A DNA stretch of 30,098 nucleotides from Clostridiales bacterium. GTDB taxonomy: Bacteria > Bacillota > Clostridia > Oscillospirales > Oscillospiraceae. The notes beneath the pieces are model-generated. The model had not been told where the DNA came from and did not search any database. It was given only the letters and a program-made list of their open reading frames with translations. A program made the translations under genes and the position numbers. Where the stretch lies: contig JAHZGF010000023.1 in assembly GCA_019420945.1 (NCBI GenBank), forward strand, positions 1 through 30,098, written 5' to 3'. This document shows positions 19,595-28,882 of this stretch, in pieces. Each line of letters opens with the position of its first letter. Within the stretch, counting starts at the first letter, position 1.

Positions 19595-22500
19595 GATCAA
19601 GGGTATTACTGTTGAAATCGGCGGCGATACCACAAAACTGGGGAAAGCCCTCCAGGACGTGGAGAAACGCTCCCGCAGTCTCTCGGGAGAACTGGGGCAG
19701 ATCAACAAGCTTCTGAAGCTGGACCCGGGCAATACGGACCTGCTGGCCCAGAAACAGCAGGTGCTGGCCCAGGCCATCGAAACCACCAGTAAGAAACTGG
19801 AGGCCCTCCGGTCTGCCAGCGAACATGCGGCCAAAACTAGCGCCAACTATGATGCCTGGAAGAAAAAGATGGATCCGCTCCAGGCATCTATCGAGGACAC
19901 ATCACAGAAACTGAAAGAAATGCAGGAGGCCGCCGAAAGCGCCAAAGAAGATTTTGGTGTTGACTCTGAGGAGTACAGGGCGGCCTCCAAGACGGTGTCA
20001 GAACTCCGTCAGCAACTGAAGGACCTGAAACAGCAGGTCAAAGAGGTCAATGAGGAGTTTGACAACCCGGTCAGCGCAGAGCAGGCCCGGGAGCTTCAGC
20101 GGGCCATTGTAGCCACTGAGGTCAAGCTGAACAGCTACCAAAAGGCGGCTCAGGAGACTGCGGATCAGCTCCAGCGTGTTGGTACCGAGTCCTCCGATGT
20201 GGCCCGTGGAGCGGGACAGGTGGAACAGAAGTCCGGCCAGGCAGCCCAAAAGCTCGATGACATGGGAGACCAGGCCAAGCAGGCGGGCAAAGAGACCGAG
20301 GACATGAGTGACGCCGCGGACCGGGCTGCAAAGGCTGGATTGACGGCGCTTGCTGCGGCAGCAGCTGCAGCTATGGCGGGGCTTGTTGCATGTGCAGAGC
20401 AGTCTCGGGAATATCGCACTGAGATGAGAAAGCTGACCACCGCCTATGAGCAGAATGGATTCAGCGCCTCCGCCGCACAGGATGCCTATGAAGATCTTCA
20501 GGGAATCCTTGGGGAGACAGACCAGGCAGTGGAAGCGGCGAACCACCTGGCGAAGCTTACTGACAACGAGCAGGAGCTGGCAACCTGGACCGGAGACATC
20601 CTGCCGGGTGTCTTTGCCACGTTTGGAGCCAGCTTGCCTTTGGAGGGCTTGACTGAGTCGGCTAATGAGACTGCCAGAGTGGGCCAAATCACTGGATCAC
20701 TGGCGGATGCCATCAACTGGGCGGCGGACGCAGGGGAGACCTTTGGCGTCGTCCTCCGGGAGAACACCGAGGAAAATCAGGCGTGGAATGATGCGGTCAA
20801 CGAGGCGGCGTCCGCAGAGGATTACTTTAACCTGGCGCTGCAAGAGTGCAGCAGCGAACAGGAACGGCAGCAGTTGATCACGGAGACTCTGACCAAGCTG
20901 TACAAGGGTGCGGCGGATCAGTATAAAAGGACTAATGCCCAGGTCATCCGATCCAATGAGGCTACAGAGAAGTGGAACCAGGCCACGGCAAAGATTGGTG
21001 AGATAGTGGAGCCTGTTATCACTGACGTGAAAGAGCTTGGAGCCGAACTTTTGGAGGGCCTGGTGCCCAATGTGGAAGATTTGGTGGATGGCTCTGATGA
21101 TCTGACAGACCGGCTAAAAAAGGTTAGTTCCAGCTTAAAAACTGTTGTAGCGTGGGTAAGAGAAAATTGGATGTCCGTAAAATCTGCAGTAGCTGGCGTT
21201 ACCGTTGCGCTTGTTGCATATACAGCGGCTTCAAAAGCAGCCGAATTAGCCTCAAAAGCACTTGCACTAGCCAACGCTATTACACCATGGGGTATAGCGG
21301 CGATTGCCATTACTGGCGTCATTACTGCGTTGACAGTGTACGAACGATCAATGGAATCTGCGGCTAAATCTACTGGTATTCTGACTGAGTCTGAGCGAAA
21401 ACAGGTCGAGGCATCTAGGGAGGCGGCGGAGGCCTGGAGAGAACAGGTTGATGCAGCCAATGAGTCTGCCGCAAGTGAGCTGGCACAGTACGGGCGAATT
21501 GAGTCCTTGGCAACAGAGCTGCAGACGCTGGCAGATGCCAGCGGAAATGTGCAGGCTGCGGATCGGGAACGAGCTCAGTATATCCTTGGAGAGCTCAATA
21601 CTGCGCTTGGCACCGAATACAGCATGACCGGAAATCAGATTGACAAGTATGGTGAGCTGACCCAGAGCGTGTATGATGCCATCGATGCGAAGAAGGCAGA
21701 GGCGTTGCTGGAGAGCCACTATGAGGAGTGGGTGACCGCACTGGAATCTGAGCAAGCTGCCTATGAATCATTATCGTTGGCCAACAAGGATTATCAGGCT
21801 CAAATCTCCACTGTGACAGGACTACAGCAACAGCTGTCTGCTGTTGAGCAGGAATGCACAGAGGCCCACATGAACGCTCAGAATGCCACAGACGAGAGTT
21901 ATCGTACTTTTTGGGCAGAGAGAGCTGCAGAGCTGGAGAACCATAGGGCCGATTTATCCAATCAGCTTGCCACTGAGACAGATATATTGACCCAGAAAAA
22001 AGCCGCCTATGATCAGGCGGCAATTGACTATGGGAGTTACCAGCAGCAAATTAAAAACTATGAAGATGCCGAAATGGCGGCAATGCAAGGAAATTATGAC
22101 ACCGCTGTGCAGCTCCTGAATGGAAAGGGCACTGCCTACGCAGGATTTGCTGATGATGTTGATACGGAAACCGCCCAAGTTCTATCGGCATTGCAGAAAG
22201 AAGCCATTGACGCTGGTCTTGAAGCAGCCAGAACAAAAGAAAATTTTGAGAATGGTGTTGAGGGCTACACCTTTGCTATGGTGGATGAAGCCCAAAAAAA
22301 CTATCAGGCAGCAATGAACGAGTTTGAAAATGCCTACTCTGATGCGTACTCCGTCGGTCATGATCTTGGATCTGGCATGTCGGACGGATCAGGGAGTATG
22401 GCGGAAACTCTAAAATCTAAAGCTCGTAGCCTTGTATCTGGTTTTATTTCTGCAGCCCGGAAAGAAGCGGATTCCCACTCGCCATCCCGCAAAATGATTG

Positions 22501-22853
22501 CGTTTGGCGAGGATATGGGAGAAGGCGCTGTCATCGGTATCGAAAATAAGACTGAGGATGCGGTAGATGCTGCCCAGTCCCAGGTTAGAGATATCCTTGG
22601 AGCCTATGAGGAAGAGAACAGAATGACTCAGCGGACGATGAATGCAGTGTCCAGGACGGCATCGGTAAATCAGTCCCGTCAGTCCAGCGCTGGAAATAAG
22701 GCCATCCTAGACCGTATGAATGCGATTCTCTCTGCAATTGAGGCCGGCCATGTGATCTTACTGGATGGCAAGACGCTGGTGGGCAAAACGGCGGCTGAGA
22801 TGGATGCGGCCCTGGGAAAGCGCCGGGTTATGACAGAGAGGGGGATGAGATGA
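19581..22853 (+). CDS. Tape measure protein
   Basis: 1090 residues, ATG 19581 with a GGAGGAGAG ribosome site. The first 240 residues are helical coiled coil (QDVEKRSRSLSGELGQINKL). Two hydrophobic stretches occur: about 250-275 (AGLTALAAAAAAAMAGLVA) and about 535-585 (VAGVTVALVAYTAASKAAEL, then WGIAAIAITGVITAL), as in many tape measures that insert into the membrane during DNA entry. The end (SHSPSRKMIAFGEDMGEGAV) matches the conserved tail of clostridial tape measures. Its length sets tail length, here about 160 nm by the usual 1.5 Å per residue rule. Base composition shifts to AT-richer stretches at about 21120-21400 and 21750-22500, a sign of mosaic exchange. Confidence 0.9.
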   Translation: MPSNKIKGITVEIGGDTTKLGKALQDVEKRSRSLSGELGQINKLLKLDPGNTDLLAQKQQVLAQAIETTSKKLEALRSASEHAAKTSANYDAWKKKMDPLQASIEDTSQKLKEMQEAAESAKEDFGVDSEEYRAASKTVSELRQQLKDLKQQVKEVNEEFDNPVSAEQARELQRAIVATEVKLNSYQKAAQETADQLQRVGTESSDVARGAGQVEQKSGQAAQKLDDMGDQAKQAGKETEDMSDAADRAAKAGLTALAAAAAAAMAGLVACAEQSREYRTEMRKLTTAYEQNGFSASAAQDAYEDLQGILGETDQAVEAANHLAKLTDNEQELATWTGDILPGVFATFGASLPLEGLTESANETARVGQITGSLADAINWAADAGETFGVVLRENTEENQAWNDAVNEAASAEDYFNLALQECSSEQERQQLITETLTKLYKGAADQYKRTNAQVIRSNEATEKWNQATAKIGEIVEPVITDVKELGAELLEGLVPNVEDLVDGSDDLTDRLKKVSSSLKTVVAWVRENWMSVKSAVAGVTVALVAYTAASKAAELASKALALANAITPWGIAAIAITGVITALTVYERSMESAAKSTGILTESERKQVEASREAAEAWREQVDAANESAASELAQYGRIESLATELQTLADASGNVQAADRERAQYILGELNTALGTEYSMTGNQIDKYGELTQSVYDAIDAKKAEALLESHYEEWVTALESEQAAYESLSLANKDYQAQISTVTGLQQQLSAVEQECTEAHMNAQNATDESYRTFWAERAAELENHRADLSNQLATETDILTQKKAAYDQAAIDYGSYQQQIKNYEDAEMAAMQGNYDTAVQLLNGKGTAYAGFADDVDTETAQVLSALQKEAIDAGLEAARTKENFENGVEGYTFAMVDEAQKNYQAAMNEFENAYSDAYSVGHDLGSGMSDGSGSMAETLKSKARSLVSGFISAARKEADSHSPSRKMIAFGEDMGEGAVIGIENKTEDAVDAAQSQVRDILGAYEEENRMTQRTMNAVSRTASVNQSRQSSAGNKAILDRMNAILSAIEAGHVILLDGKTLVGKTAAEMDAALGKRRVMTERGMR

Positions 22854-23518
22854 TGCAGAAACGGAAACTGATCATTGGCGCATACGACACCGCCACCAAT
22901 TGGCCCTGGACCCTGTCTGAATTGGCGCTGACGGCACCGGAGCAGCAGACCAACTACGTCCAGGTGCCGGGAAAGAGTGGTGCGCTTGATTTGTCTACAG
23001 CGGCTACCGATGGGATCCCTGTCTACAATGACCGCACCTTGACTGCTACGTTGGAGACATCGGAAGGGAACAGGGAGGAGCGGGAAAGTGCCATCAAAGA
23101 GATGGTCAATCTGCTGGATGGTTTTCGCTGGAAGATTGTTCTGCCGGATAGCACTGACCGGTATCTGGAAGGCCGGGTAAGTGTGGGACGCAATTACAGT
23201 GATTTGGCCCATGCGTCCGTCACAATTATCGCTGTATGCTACCCCTATTTCCTCAAGATAGAAGAAACTGAGGTGACCGCCTCTCTGACCACCTCTGACA
23301 CCGAGCTGACCCTGAGCTGTGACCGCCGGCCGGTGGTGCCCACCATCACCGTAAGTGCCGAGACTGTCCTGTCCTGGGGTGAAGACACTCACACCGTCAA
23401 TGCCGGTTCCCACCGCATCCCCGGTATCCGGCTCACCCAGGGCACCCACACCCTTAAGGCCCGGACCACCGCCGGCACCGGTACCATCACCGTCAGCTAT
23501 CAGGAGGGATCCCTCTGA
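22850..23518 (+). CDS. Distal tail protein (Dit)
   Basis: 222 residues; ATG 22850 overlaps the tape measure stop, with a G-rich ribosome site upstream. The N-terminal half has the ring-forming beta layout of Dit proteins (LIIGAYDTATNWPWTLSEL, YVQVPGKSGALDLSTAATDG, RTLTATLETSEG, VNLLDGFRWKIVLPDS, LEGRVSVGRNYSDLAH) and the C-terminal half a beta-sandwich (RPVVPTITVSAETVLSWGED). Dit hexamers form the hub at the tail tip where Tal and receptor-binding proteins attach. Position between tape measure and Tal agrees. Confidence 0.8.
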   Translation: MMQKRKLIIGAYDTATNWPWTLSELALTAPEQQTNYVQVPGKSGALDLSTAATDGIPVYNDRTLTATLETSEGNREERESAIKEMVNLLDGFRWKIVLPDSTDRYLEGRVSVGRNYSDLAHASVTIIAVCYPYFLKIEETEVTASLTTSDTELTLSCDRRPVVPTITVSAETVLSWGEDTHTVNAGSHRIPGIRLTQGTHTLKARTTAGTGTITVSYQEGSL

Positions 23519-25833
23519 TGTACCAGCTCAACTTCAATGGCTTCCAGCTCTATGACCCCAGGCTGGAGGAACTCACCATCCGGGACGTGTCCGTCCATCT
23601 GGCGGTGGATGAGGCGGGCAGCCTGTCCTTTACCATGGGCCACGACCACCCCTTTGCGGGGCAGCTCACCCGGCTCAAGGGCCGCCTGGAGTTGCTGGCT
23701 GACGGACTGCCAATCTTCCGGGGGCGCATCCTGTCAGACACCCAGGGCTTTGACCTGGAACGCACCATCGAGGCAGAGGGCCAGCTGGCCTGTCTCAACG
23801 ACAGCATTGTTCCTCCTTTTGACTTTCCGGCAGACTATGAGGATGACCCGGAATATGAGGGGGCGGACAATGTGGTGGCCTTCTGGCTGGGAAAGCTGCT
23901 GGAGGCCCACAACGCCCAGGTAACCCAGGAGCAGCAGATCAAGCTGGGGCAGGTCACCGTCAGCGACCCAAACAACTACATCACCCGGTCAAACACCGAC
24001 TATGGAACCACCTGGGCCACCATCACCGACAAGCTCAGCGGCTCCGCCCTGGGGGGCCACCTGCTGGTGCGCTACGAGGAGGACGGTACCTATCTGGATT
24101 ATCTGGCGGACTACCCGCTGAGCAATGTCCAGGGCATCACCTTTGCGGAAAACCTGCTGGAACTCACCGACCAGATCGACGCCACCGATGTTTACACTGC
24201 AATCCTGCCGGTGGGCGCCGAGGATCTGACCATCGCCAACCTGCCCGATGGGGACTTGACCGAGGACCTGGTCAAGGAGGGCAGCATCATCTACTCCAAG
24301 GCTGGGGTGGACAAATATGGCAGGATCGTCTCCGTCCAGACCTGGGACGACGTGACTGAGGCCGCCAACCTGCGCACCAAGGCCATGGCCCTGCTGGCCC
24401 AGTCCGGGGTGCTGCCCCTGCGCACCATCTCTGTGACGGCGGTGGATCTCCACTGTACCGACAGCGCTGTTGCCGCCCTGCGGGTGGGCCGTTACACCCA
24501 GGTCACCAGCGCCCCCCACGGCCTGGCTGTGCGCTATGCCCTCACCACTCTGGAGCCGGATATCCTGGACCCGGGCAACACCCGGATTACTTTGGGGGCC
24601 AGTGCCCAGACACTCACCGACCGCAACCAGCACTCCATTTCCGGCATCAAGGACCAGATTGGTGCCGCCGCCGGAGTGGCCACAGCGGCCATTGCCCAGG
24701 TGGATGTGGAGTACTATCTCTCAACCTCTACCGCCGAGCCGGTGGGCGGTACCTGGTCCACCCAGGCCCCCGCCTGGGAACAAGGGAAGTATATGTGGAG
24801 CCGCACCAAAACGGTTACCGCCGCCGGAATAATCAGCTACTCTGATCCAACCTGCATTGCAGGCGCCAAGGGCGACACCGGTGCCCAGGGCCCCCAGGGC
24901 GAGAAGGGCGACACCGGTGCCCAGGGCCCCCAGGGCGAGAAGGGCGACACCGGCGCCCAGGGCCCCCAGGGCGAGAAGGGCGACACCGGCGCCCAGGGCC
25001 CCCAAGGCGAAAAGGGCGACACCGGCGCCCAAGGCCCCCAGGGCGAGAAGGGCGACACCGGTGCCCAGGGTCCCCAGGGCGAGAAAGGTGATGACGGTGC
25101 CGCCGGTCCGGCAGGTGCGGATGGCAAAGACGGTGTGGGAATCCAGTCCATTGTGGAGGAGTACTATCTCTCCACCTCCGCCACTACCCAGGACGGCGGC
25201 AGTTGGAGTACAACGCAGCCAGAATGGCTGGCGGATCACTACATCTGGACCCGGTCCTACATCACTTGGGATGACGGCAGCACCGCCGTAACCACCCCTG
25301 TTCTGGCCCAGGCCCTCAACGGCGCCAACAACAACGCCCAGGAGGCCATTGACACCGCCAATGGTGTCGCTGCATCCACCAGCGAGCAGATTACCCAGGT
25401 AGTCAAGGATAGTCAGGAAATTATCCTGGCCGCTCTGGCAGAGTATGCCACCACCAGCGACTTGGAAAGTCTCAAGGAAACCATAAGCAGCCAGCTCTCC
25501 GTCATGGCAGATGAAATCCAGCTGCGGTTTACCCAGGCCACGGAACAGATTCAAAACGTCAACGGCGATCTGCAGGCCCGGTATGACGAGATCAGCAAGT
25601 ACTTCAAATTCACCGTCGATGGTCTGGTCATCGGCGAAGAGGGCAACGAAATCACCCTGAAGGTGGACAATGACCGGATCAGCTTTTTGGACGGCGGCCT
25701 GGAGGTGGCATGGATCACCAATAAGCAGCTGACCATCACCGACGCCACATTTTTGAACAGCCTGCGGATCGGAAAATTTGCCTGGATTCCCCGGCGAAGC
25801 GGAAACCTTAGTCTTGTGAAAGTAGGTGAGTAA
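23518..25833 (+). CDS. Tail-associated protein (Tal) with collagen-like segment
   Basis: 771 residues; ATG 23518 overlaps the Dit stop. Residues about 1-375 form the baseplate hub domain common to siphovirus Tal proteins (LNFNGFQLYDPRLEELTIRD, then LRVGRYTQVTSAPHGLAVRY and a conserved HSISGIKDQI end). Two copies of a small domain start at residues 398 and 548 (EYYLSTS, later W-x-x-x-Y-x-W-x-R-x-K/Y) and flank a collagen-like Gly-x-y stretch (about 449-545). The C-terminal part is helical (SEQITQVVKDSQEIILAALA, LRFTQATEQIQNVNGDLQAR), then beta-rich (KVDNDRISFLDGGLEVAWI), as in tail fibre stalks. No peptidoglycan-cleaving motif is obvious. It is probably trimeric. Confidence 0.85.
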   Translation: MYQLNFNGFQLYDPRLEELTIRDVSVHLAVDEAGSLSFTMGHDHPFAGQLTRLKGRLELLADGLPIFRGRILSDTQGFDLERTIEAEGQLACLNDSIVPPFDFPADYEDDPEYEGADNVVAFWLGKLLEAHNAQVTQEQQIKLGQVTVSDPNNYITRSNTDYGTTWATITDKLSGSALGGHLLVRYEEDGTYLDYLADYPLSNVQGITFAENLLELTDQIDATDVYTAILPVGAEDLTIANLPDGDLTEDLVKEGSIIYSKAGVDKYGRIVSVQTWDDVTEAANLRTKAMALLAQSGVLPLRTISVTAVDLHCTDSAVAALRVGRYTQVTSAPHGLAVRYALTTLEPDILDPGNTRITLGASAQTLTDRNQHSISGIKDQIGAAAGVATAAIAQVDVEYYLSTSTAEPVGGTWSTQAPAWEQGKYMWSRTKTVTAAGIISYSDPTCIAGAKGDTGAQGPQGEKGDTGAQGPQGEKGDTGAQGPQGEKGDTGAQGPQGEKGDTGAQGPQGEKGDTGAQGPQGEKGDDGAAGPAGADGKDGVGIQSIVEEYYLSTSATTQDGGSWSTTQPEWLADHYIWTRSYITWDDGSTAVTTPVLAQALNGANNNAQEAIDTANGVAASTSEQITQVVKDSQEIILAALAEYATTSDLESLKETISSQLSVMADEIQLRFTQATEQIQNVNGDLQARYDEISKYFKFTVDGLVIGEEGNEITLKVDNDRISFLDGGLEVAWITNKQLTITDATFLNSLRIGKFAWIPRRSGNLSLVKVGE
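24871..25086 (+). repeat. Six tandem 36-bp repeats coding for collagen-like Gly-x-y units
   Basis: The unit starts GGCGACACCGG and ends GGCGAGAAG, coding for GDTGAQGPQGEK. Copies begin at 24871, 24907, 24943, 24979, 25015 and 25051, differing by a few silent changes (GGT/GGC, CAG/CAA, CCC/CCT). A degenerate run (GDDGAAGPAGADGKDG) follows. Because the unit is a multiple of three, loss or gain of copies keeps the frame, so strains may differ in stalk length. Confidence 0.9.
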
Positions 25834-27855
25834 ATGGCTGACTATACCGCACAATGCTCCAGCAACCAGTATATCACCCTGCTGCTGCGGACTCAGGTAG
25901 TAAGCCAGGATGTGGGTGGAAACACCACCACCCTGAGTTGGTCGCTGCATGTACTTAAGTCCGGGGCATCCACTTCCGCCACCTGGGGCAACTGCTCCTA
26001 TGGCGCCACCATCAACGGCAACGCATACAGCGATTCCGGCCAGGTACGGGTGGAGGCCGGCGGGGACACCGTGCTTCTCACAGGCACTACCACCGTTCCA
26101 CACAATGCTGACGGCACCAAAACTGTCAGCCTCAGCGCTTCCATCAGCGGCAAGATTGTGGGCAGCCTGTCTGCCAGCGAGACGCTGGCCGCCATCCCCC
26201 GGGCATCCAGCTTCGTTTCTATCCCGACCTTTACGCTGGGGACGGCGGGAACAATCACCATTAAAAAAAGTGAAGCCAGCTTCAAGCACCGAATCACCTA
26301 CTGGTTTGGTTCCGCTAAGGGAAACTGCGATTCCACATACTGGTCCGGGACAACACTGACCTGGACTCCGCCCACCACACTGGCCAACCAAATCCCTAAC
26401 GCAGCCTCAGGCACCGGCACACTAACTTTGTATACCTATGACGCCAGCGGTAAGCAGATCGGTACCGTGACAGCCCCGTTCACGGCACAACTGCCCACCA
26501 GCATGGCGCCGTCTATCAGCGCTGTAACCGCTGCCGAGGCCACTGCCGGGCTGTCCGCCAAGTTCGGAGCGTATGTGCAGGGCAAGTCCACCCTCAAAGT
26601 GGTCACATCCGCCGCTGGCAGCTATGGCAGTGCCGTCAGGAGCTGTACCGTCAGCGTTGACGGCAAAATATACGCTGGCACTGATATCACCACCAGCGTA
26701 ATCACCGGATCAGGCACATTATCCATTACGGCCTCTGTAACCGACTCCCGGGGACGCACCGCCAGCAAGTCCATCACGATCAGTGTGCAGCCCTACGCCA
26801 ATCCGGCCATCACGGCCCTCAGCGTCTGGCGTTGTACCGCCGACGGGGCAGCAGATGACAGCGGGGACTATGTGGGGATTACCTACGCCTACACGATCGC
26901 CAGCGTCAACAGCAAAAACGATGCCTCGGCTAAGATTGAGTATAAGCGGAATACGGCTTCCTCCTGGTCCAGTCTGCTGACCAACAGCGCCTATGCCGTC
27001 AGCACCACTATATACCCGGCACAGGAAATGCTTTCAGACTATCAGTGGGACATCCGCCTGACCGTATCAGACTACTTTGGCAGTACCACTATGACGGCAA
27101 CCCTTCCATCGGCCGAGGTGATTCTGGATTTATTAGCATCCGGTAATGGCCTTGGAATTGGGAAGACAGCAGAGCAAGCGGACTTGCTAGATGTCAAATG
27201 GCATACAAGGATATGGGGTGGGCTGGAGGTTCAAGGAAATTCAGCTATTAACGGGTTATTGCAGGTAGGTCAAAATCTTCAGCTCCGGACCGACGGAGAG
27301 GGCGGAAATATCCGGATCGGATCGCCGGACCAGTATAACCGCCATTGGGAGATGGATTCCTACAACGGAAATTTCCGGCTGTACACCATGACCAATGATA
27401 ACACGGACTATAAACAGATTTCTGTGGATACCAACGGGAATATCCATGCTGATGGATTTTTATATGTCGCAGGAAATCTTATCACCGATTTTATAATCAG
27501 CAACGGTGTGAGCGGAAATTGGCATTATTGGAAATGGTACAGCGGTCTTGCTATTTGTATTCACAATTCGATTAACTGCGGTGGAGATGGAAACTATTAT
27601 GGAAGTGCATGGGGGAGTATATATTCTTCTAATGATTATGTTTTCTCCGCATACCCATTTACGTTTGCAGGCGTACCGTCGGTTTTTGCTAGTAGAACAT
27701 CGGCCGATAATTCTACTTATAATGGGTATCAGACGTTTATTGCTTTATCTGGAGGAACGCAAACTACGCCTCCAACAGCTTCGATAAATCGAGGCACGGC
27801 TGTAACAATCGGCCATCCTAAATTGTCTTTGGTAGCTATAGGTAGGTGGAGATAA
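25834..27855 (+). CDS. DUF859-type receptor-binding / tail spike protein
   Basis: 673 residues, ATG 25834 directly after the Tal stop. The first 460 residues consist of beta-sandwich repeats rich in Ser, Thr and Gly (LRTQVVSQDVGGNTTTLSWS, TTVPHNADGTKTVSLSASIS, TSVITGSGTLSITASVTDSR), as in siphovirus DUF859 minor structural proteins. After DLLASGNGLGIGKTAEQADL the C-terminal ~230 residues look like a receptor-binding tip: a linker (DTNGNIHADGFLYVAG), then aromatic-rich GNWHYWKWYSGLAICIH. The DNA for this tip (from about 27115) is clearly more AT-rich than the rest of the gene, which suggests a swapped module that changes host range (inference). Confidence 0.8.
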   Translation: MADYTAQCSSNQYITLLLRTQVVSQDVGGNTTTLSWSLHVLKSGASTSATWGNCSYGATINGNAYSDSGQVRVEAGGDTVLLTGTTTVPHNADGTKTVSLSASISGKIVGSLSASETLAAIPRASSFVSIPTFTLGTAGTITIKKSEASFKHRITYWFGSAKGNCDSTYWSGTTLTWTPPTTLANQIPNAASGTGTLTLYTYDASGKQIGTVTAPFTAQLPTSMAPSISAVTAAEATAGLSAKFGAYVQGKSTLKVVTSAAGSYGSAVRSCTVSVDGKIYAGTDITTSVITGSGTLSITASVTDSRGRTASKSITISVQPYANPAITALSVWRCTADGAADDSGDYVGITYAYTIASVNSKNDASAKIEYKRNTASSWSSLLTNSAYAVSTTIYPAQEMLSDYQWDIRLTVSDYFGSTTMTATLPSAEVILDLLASGNGLGIGKTAEQADLLDVKWHTRIWGGLEVQGNSAINGLLQVGQNLQLRTDGEGGNIRIGSPDQYNRHWEMDSYNGNFRLYTMTNDNTDYKQISVDTNGNIHADGFLYVAGNLITDFIISNGVSGNWHYWKWYSGLAICIHNSINCGGDGNYYGSAWGSIYSSNDYVFSAYPFTFAGVPSVFASRTSADNSTYNGYQTFIALSGGTQTTPPTASINRGTAVTIGHPKLSLVAIGRWR

Positions 27856-28205
27856 TGAGACTTCTAGACGAAAACAACAATGAAATTTTAGAATCCGATT
27901 GCGATCTATCAATCGGATATATTCAAAAAGAAACTATCATTCGTCCGGGCGCAACACCAATCGATGATATTACTAAATTCGCCTGGGATGACGATGACTA
28001 TGAGACCATTAGACGCTATATCGTAGTGCCGGAAGAAGTGCGTACATCAGAGCGTGTCGCCGAGCTTAAACGCAAACTGACGGAGACCGACTACGCCGTC
28101 ATCAAGATCGCCGAGGGTGCCGCCGGGCCTGGGGAGTATGCCGATGTGATAGCCCAGCGGCAGGCCTGGCGGGCGGAGATCAATGAGCTGGAGGGAAATA
28201 GTTGA
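27855..28205 (+). CDS. Small protein after the tail spike, possible spike partner
   Basis: 116 residues. ATG 27855 overlaps the last base of the spike stop (TAATG), with GGTGGA upstream. The N-terminal half (LLDENNNEILESDCDLSIGY) is encoded by AT-rich DNA continuous with the spike tip; the C-terminal half (ETDYAVIKIAEGAAGPGEYA, QRQAWRAEINELE) is GC-richer and resembles the helical end of phage tail-fibre-associated proteins. The break in composition inside the gene suggests that its first half moved together with the spike tip, as a matched partner or chaperone would. Function is not proven. Confidence 0.65.
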   Translation: MRLLDENNNEILESDCDLSIGYIQKETIIRPGATPIDDITKFAWDDDDYETIRRYIVVPEEVRTSERVAELKRKLTETDYAVIKIAEGAAGPGEYADVIAQRQAWRAEINELEGNS

Positions 28206-28654
28206 TGGGAGTAACACTGTCCGACATTCTTTTTGGCAGTGGCGGGGGACTGATTGTCCTGCTGACCCTGCTGGAGGTGTCCAAGATAAAAATCAATCCT
28301 TGGTCGGCTTTGGCCAAGGCCATTGGACGGGCCATCAACGGCGATGTGCTGAAAACTCTATCAGAGGTGCAAAGCACTCAGGCACAGACCCGCAAAATGC
28401 TGGATGATCACATCCGGCAGGACGCAGACCGAGCGGCGGATCTCCACCGGGCCAGGATCCTGCAATTCAACACCGAATTGTTACGGAATATCCCTCACAC
28501 AAGGGAGGATTTCATTGACATACTGGCGGAGATTGATACCTATAGGGAGCACTGCAGGCTGAATCCAGAATATCCCAACAGCCGGGCCACCCACGCCATC
28601 GCAAATATTGATCGGGTCTACGATGACCGCCTGAAGAAGCAAGATTTTTTGTAA
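28205..28654 (+). CDS. Membrane-anchored phage protein next to the lysis genes
   Basis: 149 residues. The ATG at 28205 (GAGGG at 28191-28195) is preferred over a TTG at 28202. One membrane helix lies near the N-terminus (SDILFGSGGGLIVLLTLLEV), followed by an amphipathic, basic helix (NPWSALAKAIGRAINGDVLK), a soluble helical stretch and a conserved acidic C-terminal domain (PHTREDFIDILAEIDTYREH). This domain combination recurs before holin genes in clostridial prophages as I recall it; a role in membrane attachment or lysis timing is possible. It overlaps the previous stop by one base. Confidence 0.65.
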   Translation: MGVTLSDILFGSGGGLIVLLTLLEVSKIKINPWSALAKAIGRAINGDVLKTLSEVQSTQAQTRKMLDDHIRQDADRAADLHRARILQFNTELLRNIPHTREDFIDILAEIDTYREHCRLNPEYPNSRATHAIANIDRVYDDRLKKQDFL

Positions 28655-28666
28655 GGAGGAGAGGAC

Positions 28667-28879
28667 ATGAAAATCAAGGACTGGAAAACCTGGGTCCATG
28701 CCGCTGCCATCAGAGCAATCAAGACAGTGGCCCAGACTGCCGTAGCCACAATCGGCACCAGCGCCGTGCTGGGCGATGTGAACTGGATCATGGTAGGCTC
28801 TGCCGCCACTCTGGCAGGGATCCTGTCTCTGCTGACAAGTGTAGCGGGCCTGCCGGAAGTCAAAACGGAGGAGGGTTAA
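28667..28879 (+). CDS. Holin, r1t type
   Basis: 70 residues, ATG 28667 with AAGGAGG ten bases upstream. The pattern WVHAAAIRAIKTVAQTAVAT, then IGTSAVLGDVNWIMVGSAAT and LAGILSLLTSVAGLPEVK is that of r1t-family holins, with two membrane helices and a charged C-terminus. The holin forms lesions in the cell membrane at lysis and lets the amidase reach the wall. It is followed by the amidase gene after three bases. Confidence 0.9.
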   Translation: MKIKDWKTWVHAAAIRAIKTVAQTAVATIGTSAVLGDVNWIMVGSAATLAGILSLLTSVAGLPEVKTEEG

Positions 28880-28882
28880 CCC

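Noticed and set aside
24871..25086. Tandem repeats as a CRISPR array
   Set aside because: Units abut without spacers, are in frame and code for Gly-x-y triplets.
24721..26391. Long leftward open frame of about 556 codons opposite Tal and the spike gene
   Set aside because: It is the complement of GC-rich repetitive coding DNA; the protein is a low-complexity Gly/Ala/Leu repeat where it faces the collagen units, and there is no ribosome site or promoter.
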